Below are positions 1-7,030 of a DNA stretch of 40,736 nt, one piece after another. How positions within the stretch are numbered: position 1 is the stretch's first letter; each line of letters opens with the position of its first letter. This stretch comes from JAGLQA01 sp023135565 (GTDB lineage Bacteria; Acidobacteriota; Aminicenantia; UBA2199): the NCBI GenBank assembly GCA_030639305.1, contig DAOWCY010000043.1, positions 1-40,736 of the forward strand. The letters are read 5' to 3'. The notes below the pieces were generated by a model. That model was not told the origin of the DNA, did not search any database, and saw nothing but the letters and a program-made list of their open reading frames with translations. The translations under genes and the position numbers were made by a program.

Positions 1-1177
1 CGGCGCCGATGGTCCTACCGCCTTCACGAATGGCAAACTTCAAGCCCTTCTCCATGGCGATGGGGGTGATCAACTGGATCTCTAAGTTGGCGTTATCTCC
101 GGGCATTACCATTTCCACGCCTTCGGGCAAATTCACCGAACCGGTCACGTCCGTGGTGCGGAAGAAAAACTGCGGCCGGTAACCGGTCACAAAAGGCGTA
201 TGACGCCCGCCTTCATCCTTTCCCAGGACGTAAACCTCAGCCATAAACTTCGTGTGCGGCGTGATGCTGCCCGTTTTGGCAAGTACCATGCCTCTTTCTA
301 CTTCTTCACGATCCGTGCCTCTTAACAAAACTCCGATATTGTCCCCGGCGCGACCTTCATCCAACAGCTTCTTGAACATCTCTACACCGGTTACAATACG
401 CTTCTTCGTGTCACGGATACCGACTATCTCTATCTCGTCGCCTACAGTGACGATGCCGCGCTCGACCCGGCCGGTAACGACCGTGCCGCGACCGCTGATG
501 GTAAATACGTCCTCGATAGGCATCAAGAAATCTTTATCTACCGGACGTTCGGGCATCTGGATATAGTCGTCTACAGCATCCATTAATTCAAGCACTCTCT
601 TGTTCCAATCATCCTCGGGATTGCCGTCGCTCTCCATGCTTCTTAAAGCACTGCCGCGAACGATAGGGATATCATCACCGGGAAACTTGTATTCAGTGAG
701 CAATTCCCGGATCTCTAATTCCACTAAATCCAGGATCTCCTCGTCGTCTACCATATCGCATTTATTCATAAATACTACGATGGCCGGTACGTTCACCTGG
801 CGGGCTAACAATATGTGCTCGCGGGTCTGCGGCATGGGACCGTCGGCTCCGCTTACAACCAGGATGGCTCCATCCATCTGGGCAGCCCCGGTAATCATGT
901 TCTTGACATAGTCGGCGTGACCGGGACAATCGATATGCGCATAGTGACGCTTGGCGGTATCGTATTCCACGTGGGAGATCTGGATAGTAATGCCGCGCTC
1001 TTTCTCTTCCGGGGCATTATCGATGCTCCAGAAATCCCTGTACTCAGCGCTGGACGTTTCTAACTGGCTCAATATCTTCGTTATGGCTGCGGTCAGGGTT
1101 GTCTTGCCATGGTCCACGTGACCGATGGTACCTATGTTTAAATGGGGCTTACTCCTATCAAATTTTTCTTTACTCAT
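1..1177 (-). CDS. tuf: Elongation factor Tu (3' end lies outside the window)
   Basis: EF-Tu is the GTPase that delivers aminoacyl-tRNA to the ribosome. The reading frame from ATG at 1177 begins MSKEKFDRSKPHLNIGTIGH and continues with the P-loop GHVDHGKT, the switch I region DNAPEEKERGITI, the G3 motif DCPGH and the G4 motif NKCD, in the family order. The frame is still open at base 1, where it reads REGGRTIGA, a motif normally about ten residues from the EF-Tu C-terminus, so only the last few codons are missing. A strong AAGGAGG site sits at 1184-1190, seven bases before the start. The gene lies downstream of four tRNA genes on the same strand and is probably co-transcribed with them, with a structured leader between. 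The segment just before DNAPEEKERG is rather divergent (LSQLETSSAEYRDFWSI) but the frame is intact. Identity is certain. Confidence 0.98.
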   Translation of the reverse strand, partial: MSKEKFDRSKPHLNIGTIGHVDHGKTTLTAAITKILSQLETSSAEYRDFWSIDNAPEEKERGITIQISHVEYDTAKRHYAHIDCPGHADYVKNMITGAAQMDGAILVVSGADGPMPQTREHILLARQVNVPAIVVFMNKCDMVDDEEILDLVELEIRELLTEYKFPGDDIPIVRGSALRSMESDGNPEDDWNKRVLELMDAVDDYIQMPERPVDKDFLMPIEDVFTISGRGTVVTGRVERGIVTVGDEIEIVGIRDTKKRIVTGVEMFKKLLDEGRAGDNIGVLLRGTDREEVERGMVLAKTGSITPHTKFMAEVYVLGKDEGGRHTPFVTGYRPQFFFRTTDVTGSVNLPEGVEMVMPGDNANLEIQLITPIAMEKGLKFAIREGGRTIGA

Positions 1178-1202
1178 AAATTGCCTCCTTATCTTTTAAC
1201 AA

Positions 1203-1239
1203 AATAACGTTTTTTCAAGTCCAGGCTTGAAATAAAACC
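1203..1239 (-). promoter_or_regulatory. 37-base hairpin element in the tuf leader, shared with the leader of the gene at 40042
   Basis: Read on the minus strand the element starts GGTTTTATTTCAAG and closes CTTGAAAAAACGTTATT. TTTCAAG and CTTGAAA form a 7-bp stem around the loop CCTGGA. The same 37-base pattern, with 30 identical positions by hand alignment, occurs in sense orientation at 39973-40009 before another gene. It lies about 13 bases upstream of the tuf ribosome binding site and directly follows a larger nested inverted repeat. No U-run follows the stem, so a simple terminator is unlikely. Regulatory function is inferred only. Confidence 0.5.
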
Positions 1240-1245
1240 ACATGA

Positions 1246-1336
1246 TGGCGGAAAGAAAATCGCAGGGTGATAAACTGGAAGCTTCTTAAGCCTCCCCCTG
1301 CTCTGTACACCGCTATATCTGAGTATAATTCCGCCA
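1246..1336 (-). other. Nested inverted repeats (structured leader) between tRNA-Thr and tuf
   Basis: Three nested stems can be drawn: TGGCGGAA at 1246-1253 with TTCCGCCA at 1329-1336; GCAGGG at 1262-1267 with CCCTGC at 1296-1301; and GGAAGCTT at 1277-1284 with AAGCCTCC at 1288-1295. The one non-Watson-Crick position of the innermost stem (1280/1292) is a G-U wobble only when read as minus-strand RNA, the tuf direction. A possible tuf-proximal promoter TTGTGC-N16-TATACT (minus strand, -10 at about 1323-1328) lies across the outer stem, so a transcript from it would lack the outer 5' arm while read-through from the tRNAs would contain it. Confidence 0.45.
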
Positions 1337-1366
1337 CCTGACGGCACAAAAATTACCAAAAAAATT

Positions 1367-1439
1367 AGCCCTCGATCAGACTTGAACTGATGACCTCATC
1401 CTTACCAAGGATGCGCTCTGCCAGCTGAGCTACGAGGGC
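1367..1439 (-). tRNA. tRNA-Thr (anticodon GGT)
   Basis: Seven-base acceptor stem GCCCTCG/CGAGGGC, D arm with AGCTCAGCTGGCAGAGC, anticodon stem CATCC/GGATG around loop TTGGTAA (anticodon GGT, reads ACC), and T arm ATCAG-TTCAAGT-CTGAT. CCA is not encoded, so a CCA-adding enzyme is needed. This is the tRNA closest to tuf. Confidence 0.96.
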
Positions 1440-1453
1440 ACTCCGGTTAACCA

Positions 1454-1526
1454 AGCGGGAGACGGGATTCGAACCCGCGACAAGTAGCTTGGAAGGCTAC
1501 CACTCTTCCAACTGAGTTACTCCCGC
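1454..1526 (-). tRNA. tRNA-Gly (anticodon TCC)
   Basis: Acceptor stem GCGGGAG/CTCCCGC, anticodon stem GTAGC/GCTAC around loop CTTCCAA (anticodon TCC), T loop TTCGAAT. The discriminator is T, usual for tRNA-Gly. CCA is not encoded. Confidence 0.96.
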
Positions 1527-1538
1527 AGTATAAATATA

Positions 1539-1621
1539 TGGGCAGGGGCGGATTCGAACCACCGCACTCCGAAGAGACTGGGTTTACAGCCCAGCGCCAT
1601 TAACCACTCGACCACCTGCCC
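1539..1621 (-). tRNA. tRNA-Tyr (anticodon GTA)
   Basis: 83 bases with a long variable arm, as expected for bacterial class II tRNA-Tyr. Acceptor stem GGGCAGG/CCTGCCC, anticodon stem CTGGG/CCCAG around loop CTGTAAA (anticodon GTA), T loop TTCGAAT, discriminator A. CCA is not encoded. Confidence 0.96.
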
Positions 1622-1640
1622 GTCTGCGTCAAACCAATTT

Positions 1641-1713
1641 AGCTGGCGAAGGGACTTGAACCCCCGACCTGCTGATTACAAATCAGCTGCTCTGCCAACT
1701 GAGCTACGCCAGC
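1641..1713 (-). tRNA. tRNA-Thr (anticodon TGT)
   Basis: Acceptor stem GCTGGCG/CGCCAGC, anticodon stem GCTGA/TCAGC around loop TTTGTAA (anticodon TGT), T loop TTCAAGT. First gene of the tRNA-tuf operon. The order Thr-Tyr-Gly-Thr-tuf is the same as thrU-tyrU-glyT-thrT-tufB of E. coli. Confidence 0.96.
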
Positions 1714-1786
1714 ATAAAAAAAAGTATGCACCACAACTATATGTGGCCTGTCAATTTTATCGAGATTTGAAACTCTGTAGGGGGCA

Positions 1787-1815
1787 ATTATACCTTTTTT
1801 TTGTGAATTTAGCAA
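1787..1815 (-). promoter_or_regulatory. Promoter of the tRNA-tuf operon
   Basis: On the minus strand TTGCTA (1810-1815), a 17-base spacer and a perfect TATAAT (1787-1792) lie about 75 bases before the first tRNA. A perfect TTGACA (1749-1754) also lies closer to the tRNA, but its possible -10 (CATACT) needs a 20-base spacer and would leave almost no leader. Confidence 0.7.
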
Positions 1816-1955
1816 TAGCAAAATTCAAAAAAATTTATTTATTTAAAAAAAGCTCAGGTCATCATAATCGCCGGTTTAGTCCGAAATGCAGCGCTGCTAC
1901 ATTGTGGGGGACGCGAATGAGCCTCCTCCCTGGAACTCCATCCCCTCTTATAGTA

Positions 1956-1972
1956 TATAATTATGGTATAAT
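1956..1972 (+). promoter_or_regulatory. Two TATAAT boxes just upstream of sfsA (probable leaderless start)
   Basis: TATAAT occurs at 1956-1961 and again at 1967-1972, only 5 bases before the ATG at 1978. There is no Shine-Dalgarno sequence. Initiation from the downstream box would start transcripts at or within a base of the ATG; initiation from the upstream box would leave a leader of about 10 bases. No good -35 hexamer is seen for either box. Confidence 0.5.
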
Positions 1973-1977
1973 AAATT

Positions 1978-3120
1978 ATGAAAAAAATCCAACTCTACCC
2001 GGAATGGGAAAAAGCACACTTCAAGGAACGGCTAAACCGTTTCGTAATGGTTCTTGAAAAACAGGGAAAAAAGATACATGCCTATATTGCCAACCCGGGG
2101 AGAATGGCGGAATTCCTAATACCGGGACACACTTTTTTTATCATCCCGGCGAAAAGCGGAAAATACGCCTACCGGGTCGTGGCTACTTTTTACGGGAATT
2201 CCTTTGTCCTGCTGGACACCGGCAAAGTGAACTACATAGTAGAACTTATGTTGAGAAATGGCAAAATCAGGGAACTGCCGCCGGCACCGGGTAATAAATT
2301 AAAAAGAGAATTTAAAATTAAGCGGTCGAGATTCGATTTTCTTATTGAAAGAGAGGGTAAAAAACCGGTTTTGTTAGAGGTAAAATCCTGTTCCTTGTGC
2401 CACCGCGGCCTGGCCCTGTTCCCGGACGCTCCCACCGAAAGAGGACGGCGTCATATCGAGGAACTGGAAGCCTTAACAAAACAGGGTTATGAGTCCTATA
2501 CTTTATATTTGATTACCAATAAGAAGGCTGTCCGTTTTATGCCCAATTGCCACACCGACCCGGAATACGGCAGCGCCTTCAACGAAGCGGAAAATGTGCA
2601 CTTCCTGGCCTACGGGGTAGAAATGCCGGATCCGGTTACAATAGATTTATCCACCTGCCGCAGCGTAGAAATCGATTTTGAAAAATCCCGGGACTTGTGC
2701 AAAGATAGGGGGTGTTACCTGTTGGTACTTTACAATGAGCAGGCTTTTAAAAAGAAAATAGGCGCTTTAGGAGAGCGGGAATTCAAAAGGGGATACTATG
2801 TGTATACCGGGTCGGCTTTACGGGGATTAGAAAGCAGGATCAAACGGCATCAAAGAAAAACCAAAAAAATCCATTGGCACTTAGACTATGTTTTCCCGTA
2901 CCTTATGAAAAAAGAAAAAACGTACAATATATTAACTATTAATAATAATATGGAAGAACGCCTGGCCGGGGAACTACAAAAAATCAGCACAGCTTATGTG
3001 CCGGGTTTCGGCTCTTCCGATACAGGCGCTCCTTCACATTTTTTCTTCTTTAAAGAAAATCCCGTCAAACAACGCAGCTTCATCAACCTGCTCTTAGATT
3101 TTAGGGTGCAAATTTTTTAA
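1978..3120 (+). CDS. sfsA: SfsA nuclease-like protein fused to a C-terminal DUF123 (GIY-YIG-like) domain
   Basis: Residues 1-230 are SfsA-like: RFVMVLEKQGKKIHAYIANPG and GRMAEFLIPG match the family N-terminus. D120, E134 and K136 (in RFDF and LLEVKS) sit where the PD-(D/E)XK nuclease core of SfsA lies, and GLALFPDAPTERGRRHIEEL is the most conserved SfsA block. Ordinary SfsA is about 230-240 residues; this protein has 380. The extra C-terminal part (about 245-375) is DUF123-like, with RGYYVYTGSALRGLESRI, HWHLDY and GFGSSDTGAPSHFFFF. The Cys normally found in the last motif is absent. DUF123 is elsewhere seen fused to endonuclease III-like proteins, so a DNA-processing role is plausible. There is no ribosome binding site; the start is set by the first ATG of the frame and the -10 box immediately before it. 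The substrate is unknown. Confidence 0.88.
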   Translation: MKKIQLYPEWEKAHFKERLNRFVMVLEKQGKKIHAYIANPGRMAEFLIPGHTFFIIPAKSGKYAYRVVATFYGNSFVLLDTGKVNYIVELMLRNGKIRELPPAPGNKLKREFKIKRSRFDFLIEREGKKPVLLEVKSCSLCHRGLALFPDAPTERGRRHIEELEALTKQGYESYTLYLITNKKAVRFMPNCHTDPEYGSAFNEAENVHFLAYGVEMPDPVTIDLSTCRSVEIDFEKSRDLCKDRGCYLLVLYNEQAFKKKIGALGEREFKRGYYVYTGSALRGLESRIKRHQRKTKKIHWHLDYVFPYLMKKEKTYNILTINNNMEERLAGELQKISTAYVPGFGSSDTGAPSHFFFFKENPVKQRSFINLLLDFRVQIF

Positions 3121-3124
3121 TTCT

Positions 3125-3290
3125 TGCCTTCGGCGACCCTGCCGGGGGCCAAACTTTTAAAAAAGTTTGAACAAAACTTTTTATGAGCGATACGCTTTCC
3201 TACCTTGAAAACGTACCTTATTGCCTCCCAGGGGCCTACAAACTTTTGTTTTTTAGATAACACCACTTATAGGCTCCCCGCGCCGCGGGC
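3125..3290 (+). repeat. Dispersed intergenic repeat, copy 1
   Basis: The element begins TTGCCTTCGGCGACCCTGCC, contains AAACTTTTAAAAAAGTTTGA, and ends with the hairpin CCCGCG-C-CGCGGG at 3277-3289. Related copies lie at 6617-6735 and 32871-33072. The terminal hairpin finishes one base before the stop codon of the minus-strand BNR gene, so it would form the first structure after that stop in the mRNA and may help end transcription. Confidence 0.75.
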
Positions 3291-6200
3291 TTATTTCTTC
3301 CACTCCGGGATACGTCCGGGCGTCCAGGGCGCTCCTACCGCTTCCATGGCTTGCTCTAATTTTTTCAGATCCTCTTCGATCAACTGCTTGAGCTTCTTTA
3401 CCTGGATTTCATACTCCTCTCCGGCTATACGATACTGGTCCTTCATGGTCTGGGTGGGCGCGGAAGTAGAACGCCAATGACTGTATATCAAATTACCTAC
3501 CCGGCGGCTGATGCCCGGAGGCTGGTTGGCATTCCGACGGCTGATACTGCGGTCACCAAAAAACGCCCGCCGTACCTCTTTGACTTGCCCGTCTATGGAA
3601 GCGGCTGCTTTTACCATTTCCAACGATGCTCCAGGCGTATTGGATAAAGCTATTTTTATTCGTTTTACCCGGTCCGATAAATTCCTGACCACCTGGGAAG
3701 TCCCCCGTACCACACGGGACAACTCCGCTACTTTTCCCTGGAATTCCACTAAGGCTTTTCGATCAGCGGCGGGAAGCGTTGTATTATCAAGGGCTTTGGC
3801 CTCGAAAACCTGCGGGCCGGCCAATTTGCTAAAAACACCGTCTGCGAATTTCCCTATGGTCACTTTGTACTTCCCGGGCAAAGCCAGTGTACCGCTGCCG
3901 GAAAAAGGCTTACTATCTTCATCGATGGGATCGGTCGAGGCATAACAGAAATCCCAGGTTAAACGCTGAAGCCCGGCCGCGGCTTTGGTTTTTAACTTGC
4001 GCACGACACTGCCTGCTTCATCGGTTACGATAAATAATAGGTAGGGCGGCTCTTCTTCATCTTCGGTACGCAGTTGCTCGAAAGTGGGATAAGTAATGGG
4101 TACGCCTTTTTTTTGCGCTTTTTTCTCTGCTGCTTTTCTTTTTTCTTTTTTGGTTTTTATGGAGTCTTTTAGATAATAGGTAAACACAGCGCCTATAGGT
4201 GGATTTTTGGCGGCATAATAAGTAGAACCCTGACCGTACCTGGCCCTGGTCCGGATGAACATCAGGGCATCTTTTACCGGGAACAGGACGGCTTCTTCTT
4301 TAAGAGAACCGGGTTTTAGATGACGCAGCGGTGTGTAGTCGTCCAGGATATAAAAGCCGCGGCCAAAGGTAGCCAAGACTAAATCGTTTTCCCGTTCCTG
4401 GATGGCGATGTCTTTGACTGCGGTGGTGGGTAATCCGCTTTTCAACTGCACCCATTTTCCGCCGCCGTCTATAGTGAAAAAAACGCCGAACTCAGTGCCC
4501 ACAAAAAGCAAACCGGCTTTCACATGATCTTCGGCAATAGTAAACACTGTTCCTCTCTTAGGTAGATCGGCTTTTATCGACCGCCAGCTTTTGCCCCGGT
4601 CGGTACTTTTTAATAGGTAGGGCCCCAGGTCGCTATTCTTGCGGCCATCGAAAGAAGCATATACGGTTCCGGCTTCATAACGGGAGGTAAGCAGGCAGCT
4701 CACATAGGTCATCTCCGGGACTCCGGGAACTTTTGTTATTCTGCGCCATTTGCCGCCGCCGTCTTCGCTGACCTGGATCAAACCGTCGTCGGTGCCTACA
4801 TATATTAAACCTTCTACCAGCGGCGATTCGCTTAAAGATACGATATTCCCAAATAGAGAAGTAGAGGCATTTTTGGAAACCGCCTCAGGGCTCTGGATTT
4901 TGCCCATTACCTTGAGTTTATTGCGGTCTAATTGGCGGGAAAGATCGCTGCTGACCGGTTTCCAGGTGTCGCCGCGGTTGTCGCTGCGGAACAATTTGTT
5001 GGCGGCAAAGTAAAGCCGCGTGTGGGAATGGGGGCTGATAATCAGGGGAGCGTTCCAATTCCAGCGGTAGGCTTCCCCTTTGGGGGGTTGGGGTTTGATA
5101 CTGATGCTTTCACCGCTTTTTTTATCGTAACGCACTAAACCGCCGTACTGGGATTGGGCATAAACGATATTGGGGTCTTTGGGATCGATCTGGGATTCGA
5201 AACCATCCCCGCCATTGGTAATAATCCAGTCGTCATTTACGATACCGTAGGAACTGAGAGTCCTGGAGGGACCGCCCATGCTGTTGTTGTCCTGGGTGCC
5301 GCCGTAGACATTGTAAAAGGGCAGGGCATTGTCCACGGAGACGCGGTAAAACTGGGTAACCGGCAGGTTACATTTAAAAAGCCAGTTTTTCCCGCTGTCA
5401 AAGGTTTCGTAGATACCGCCGTCGCCGCCGATGAGGAAATGTGCCGTATCACAAGGGTCTATCCACATGGCGTGGTCATCCACATGGCGGTATTTGTTAC
5501 CGATAGATTTCCAGGTTTTGCCGCCGTCAGCGGTCACTTTGCTCATAGTATCCATGGAGTAGACTTTATCTACATCTTTGGGGTCGGCAAAAATGCGGTT
5601 GTAATATTGAGGACTGCGGCTGACATAACTGCTCATTTTCTGCCAGGAAGCGCCCCGGTTGGTGGAGCGGAAAAAACCGCCGCTTTTCCCCGCCGCTTCG
5701 ATGATGGCATAGATCACATCGGGATTGGCGGGAGAGATGCTGAGGCCCATGCGGCCGATATCACCGGAGGGCAGCCCGGATTTTAACTTATTCCAGGTGG
5801 TTCCGGCATCGCTGGATTTGTAAATCGCACTTTCGGGGCCGCCGTTTATCAGGGTAAATACCCGCCGCCGGCGCTGGTAAGAAGCAGCATAAAGAATATC
5901 GGGATTGCGGGGGTCCATCACGATGTCGGTAACGCCGGTATTTTCGCTGATAGTCAAGATGGCTTTCCAGGTTTTGCCGCTGTCGGTGCTCTTGTAAAGG
6001 CCCCGTTCCCCTCCCGGGCCCCATAAAGGCCCCTGGGCGGCGGCATACACATGGGAATTACGGGGGTCGATGATAATCCTGCCGATATGCTCGGAAGTTT
6101 TTAAACCCACGTTTTTGAAGCTCTTGCCGCCGTCTTCGGAACGGTACACGCCGTCGCCGAAACCGATGGCCCGCTGGCTGTTATATTCGCCGGTTCCTAC

Positions 6201-6539
6201 CCAGACCACGTTGGGATTGTTGGGGTCGATCTCCACGTCGGCAATGGAATAGGAGCCGTATTTGTCGAAAATAGGTTCCCAGGTGGTGCCTGAATTGACT
6301 GTTTTCCAGGCATTACCGGCTGCTACCGCCACGTAGTATTCGCTGTGATTTTGGGGATTCACGGCAAAATCAGCTATACGGCCGGATGCAAAAGCCGGGC
6401 CGATACATCTGAATTTTAACCCGCTGAAGGTTTTCGAGTTCAACGGATCTTTAGATTTTCCTGTCTCTTCCTTCTTTGCATCCACATGAATAGAGGAAAA
6501 TAGAAATAAAATTATAAGTACAAAAGCTGCTGCTTTCAT
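3291..6539 (-). CDS. Secreted BNR/Asp-box repeat protein (VPS10/sortilin-like beta-propeller)
   Basis: 1082 residues starting with a clear signal peptide (MKAAAFVLIILFLFSSIHVDA), so the protein is exported. The first two-thirds is a series of BNR/Asp-box units of the form S-x-D-x-G-x-T-W: NSGTTWEPIF, SEDGGKSFKN, STDSGKTWKA, SSDAGTTWNK, STNRGASWQK, TADGGKTWKS, SEDGGGKWRR, STDRGKSWRS. These form beta-propeller blades in sialidases, xyloglucanases and VPS10-type receptors. A proline-rich, charged segment (KKEKRKAAEKKAQKKG) and an Ig-like or coiled C-terminal part follow. No catalytic residues can be assigned, so sensing, binding or glycan hydrolysis remain open. The start is set by GGAGGCAAT just before ATG. 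The 3' end abuts a dispersed repeat hairpin. It is transcribed alone; the next gene upstream (7031-9142) is about 490 bases away. Confidence 0.85.
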   Translation of the reverse strand: MKAAAFVLIILFLFSSIHVDAKKEETGKSKDPLNSKTFSGLKFRCIGPAFASGRIADFAVNPQNHSEYYVAVAAGNAWKTVNSGTTWEPIFDKYGSYSIADVEIDPNNPNVVWVGTGEYNSQRAIGFGDGVYRSEDGGKSFKNVGLKTSEHIGRIIIDPRNSHVYAAAQGPLWGPGGERGLYKSTDSGKTWKAILTISENTGVTDIVMDPRNPDILYAASYQRRRRVFTLINGGPESAIYKSSDAGTTWNKLKSGLPSGDIGRMGLSISPANPDVIYAIIEAAGKSGGFFRSTNRGASWQKMSSYVSRSPQYYNRIFADPKDVDKVYSMDTMSKVTADGGKTWKSIGNKYRHVDDHAMWIDPCDTAHFLIGGDGGIYETFDSGKNWLFKCNLPVTQFYRVSVDNALPFYNVYGGTQDNNSMGGPSRTLSSYGIVNDDWIITNGGDGFESQIDPKDPNIVYAQSQYGGLVRYDKKSGESISIKPQPPKGEAYRWNWNAPLIISPHSHTRLYFAANKLFRSDNRGDTWKPVSSDLSRQLDRNKLKVMGKIQSPEAVSKNASTSLFGNIVSLSESPLVEGLIYVGTDDGLIQVSEDGGGKWRRITKVPGVPEMTYVSCLLTSRYEAGTVYASFDGRKNSDLGPYLLKSTDRGKSWRSIKADLPKRGTVFTIAEDHVKAGLLFVGTEFGVFFTIDGGGKWVQLKSGLPTTAVKDIAIQERENDLVLATFGRGFYILDDYTPLRHLKPGSLKEEAVLFPVKDALMFIRTRARYGQGSTYYAAKNPPIGAVFTYYLKDSIKTKKEKRKAAEKKAQKKGVPITYPTFEQLRTEDEEEPPYLLFIVTDEAGSVVRKLKTKAAAGLQRLTWDFCYASTDPIDEDSKPFSGSGTLALPGKYKVTIGKFADGVFSKLAGPQVFEAKALDNTTLPAADRKALVEFQGKVAELSRVVRGTSQVVRNLSDRVKRIKIALSNTPGASLEMVKAAASIDGQVKEVRRAFFGDRSISRRNANQPPGISRRVGNLIYSHWRSTSAPTQTMKDQYRIAGEEYEIQVKKLKQLIEEDLKKLEQAMEAVGAPWTPGRIPEWKK

Positions 6540-6616
6540 ATTGCCTCCTTTTTTTATCGTTTATGAATTATTTATAACCCATTATAACCCATTTTTCCCT
6601 CTTTTTGCAAATTTTA

Positions 6617-6735
6617 TTGCCTCCGGCGGCCCTGCCGGGAGCCAAACTTTTGAAAAAGTTTGAACAAAACTTTTGATAAGCGATAAGCTTTTCTACCCGG
6701 GAAACGCCCCTCATCGGCTCCCCACGCAGCGTGGG
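6617..6735 (+). repeat. Dispersed intergenic repeat, copy 2
   Basis: Begins TTGCCTCCGGCGGCCCTGCC, carries the palindrome AAACTTTTGAAAAAGTTTGA and ends with the perfect 7+1+7 hairpin CCCACGC-A-GCGTGGG at 6721-6735. It is colinear with copy 1 over the first 90 bases but shorter in its middle part. It lies between two minus-strand genes, 78 bases upstream of the BNR start. Confidence 0.75.
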
Positions 6736-7030
6736 ATTAAGGTTACCTAATCGTAAAGTTTTGCTACTTCCTGGCAGAATATTTTTTTGCAAGCCTGGAA
6801 AGGGTTTATTATAGAGCGTTTACAGGACAAAACAATAAAAACGTTTATTGATTGACCGACCAAAATTCCCCTCTCTGAGAGGGGTGGCGCTGAGGGGCTT
6901 TTTTGCTTTTTGCCCCGAAGTGACGGGGTGTGTTAGCTCGGTGAATAGCATGTTCGACAATCTTATAGCTTTTTCCCGGTTGTAAGCACCATTTTTGGTT
7001 CCGGCTTGTCCGGGTTGTGATTAGGCGTAA
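6736..7030. other. Intergenic stretch with short palindromes, no gene seen
   Basis: Contains the near-perfect palindrome CCCCTCTC-T-GAGAGGGG (about 6870-6887) and a CCGG-cttgt-CCGG motif near 7001-7014, just after the stop of the ceramidase-like gene in its direction of transcription. The latter could contribute to termination but no U-run follows. Frames here are short and unsupported by codon pattern or ribosome binding sites. Confidence 0.4.

Noticed and set aside
1749..1754. Perfect TTGACA as the main tRNA operon promoter
   Set aside because: The only matching -10 needs a 20-base spacer and would start transcription at the tRNA itself. The upstream TTGCTA-N17-TATAAT fits better, although use of both cannot be excluded.
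1639..2057. Short open frames on both strands over the tRNA-Thr(TGT) gene
   Set aside because: They run through a tRNA gene and its promoter and have no ribosome binding site or recognisable protein motif.
5154..5786. Open frame of 210 codons on the plus strand
   Set aside because: It lies entirely antisense to the BNR-repeat gene, whose signal peptide and Asp-box repeats are unmistakable. The regular codon pattern of the repeats keeps the opposite frame open.
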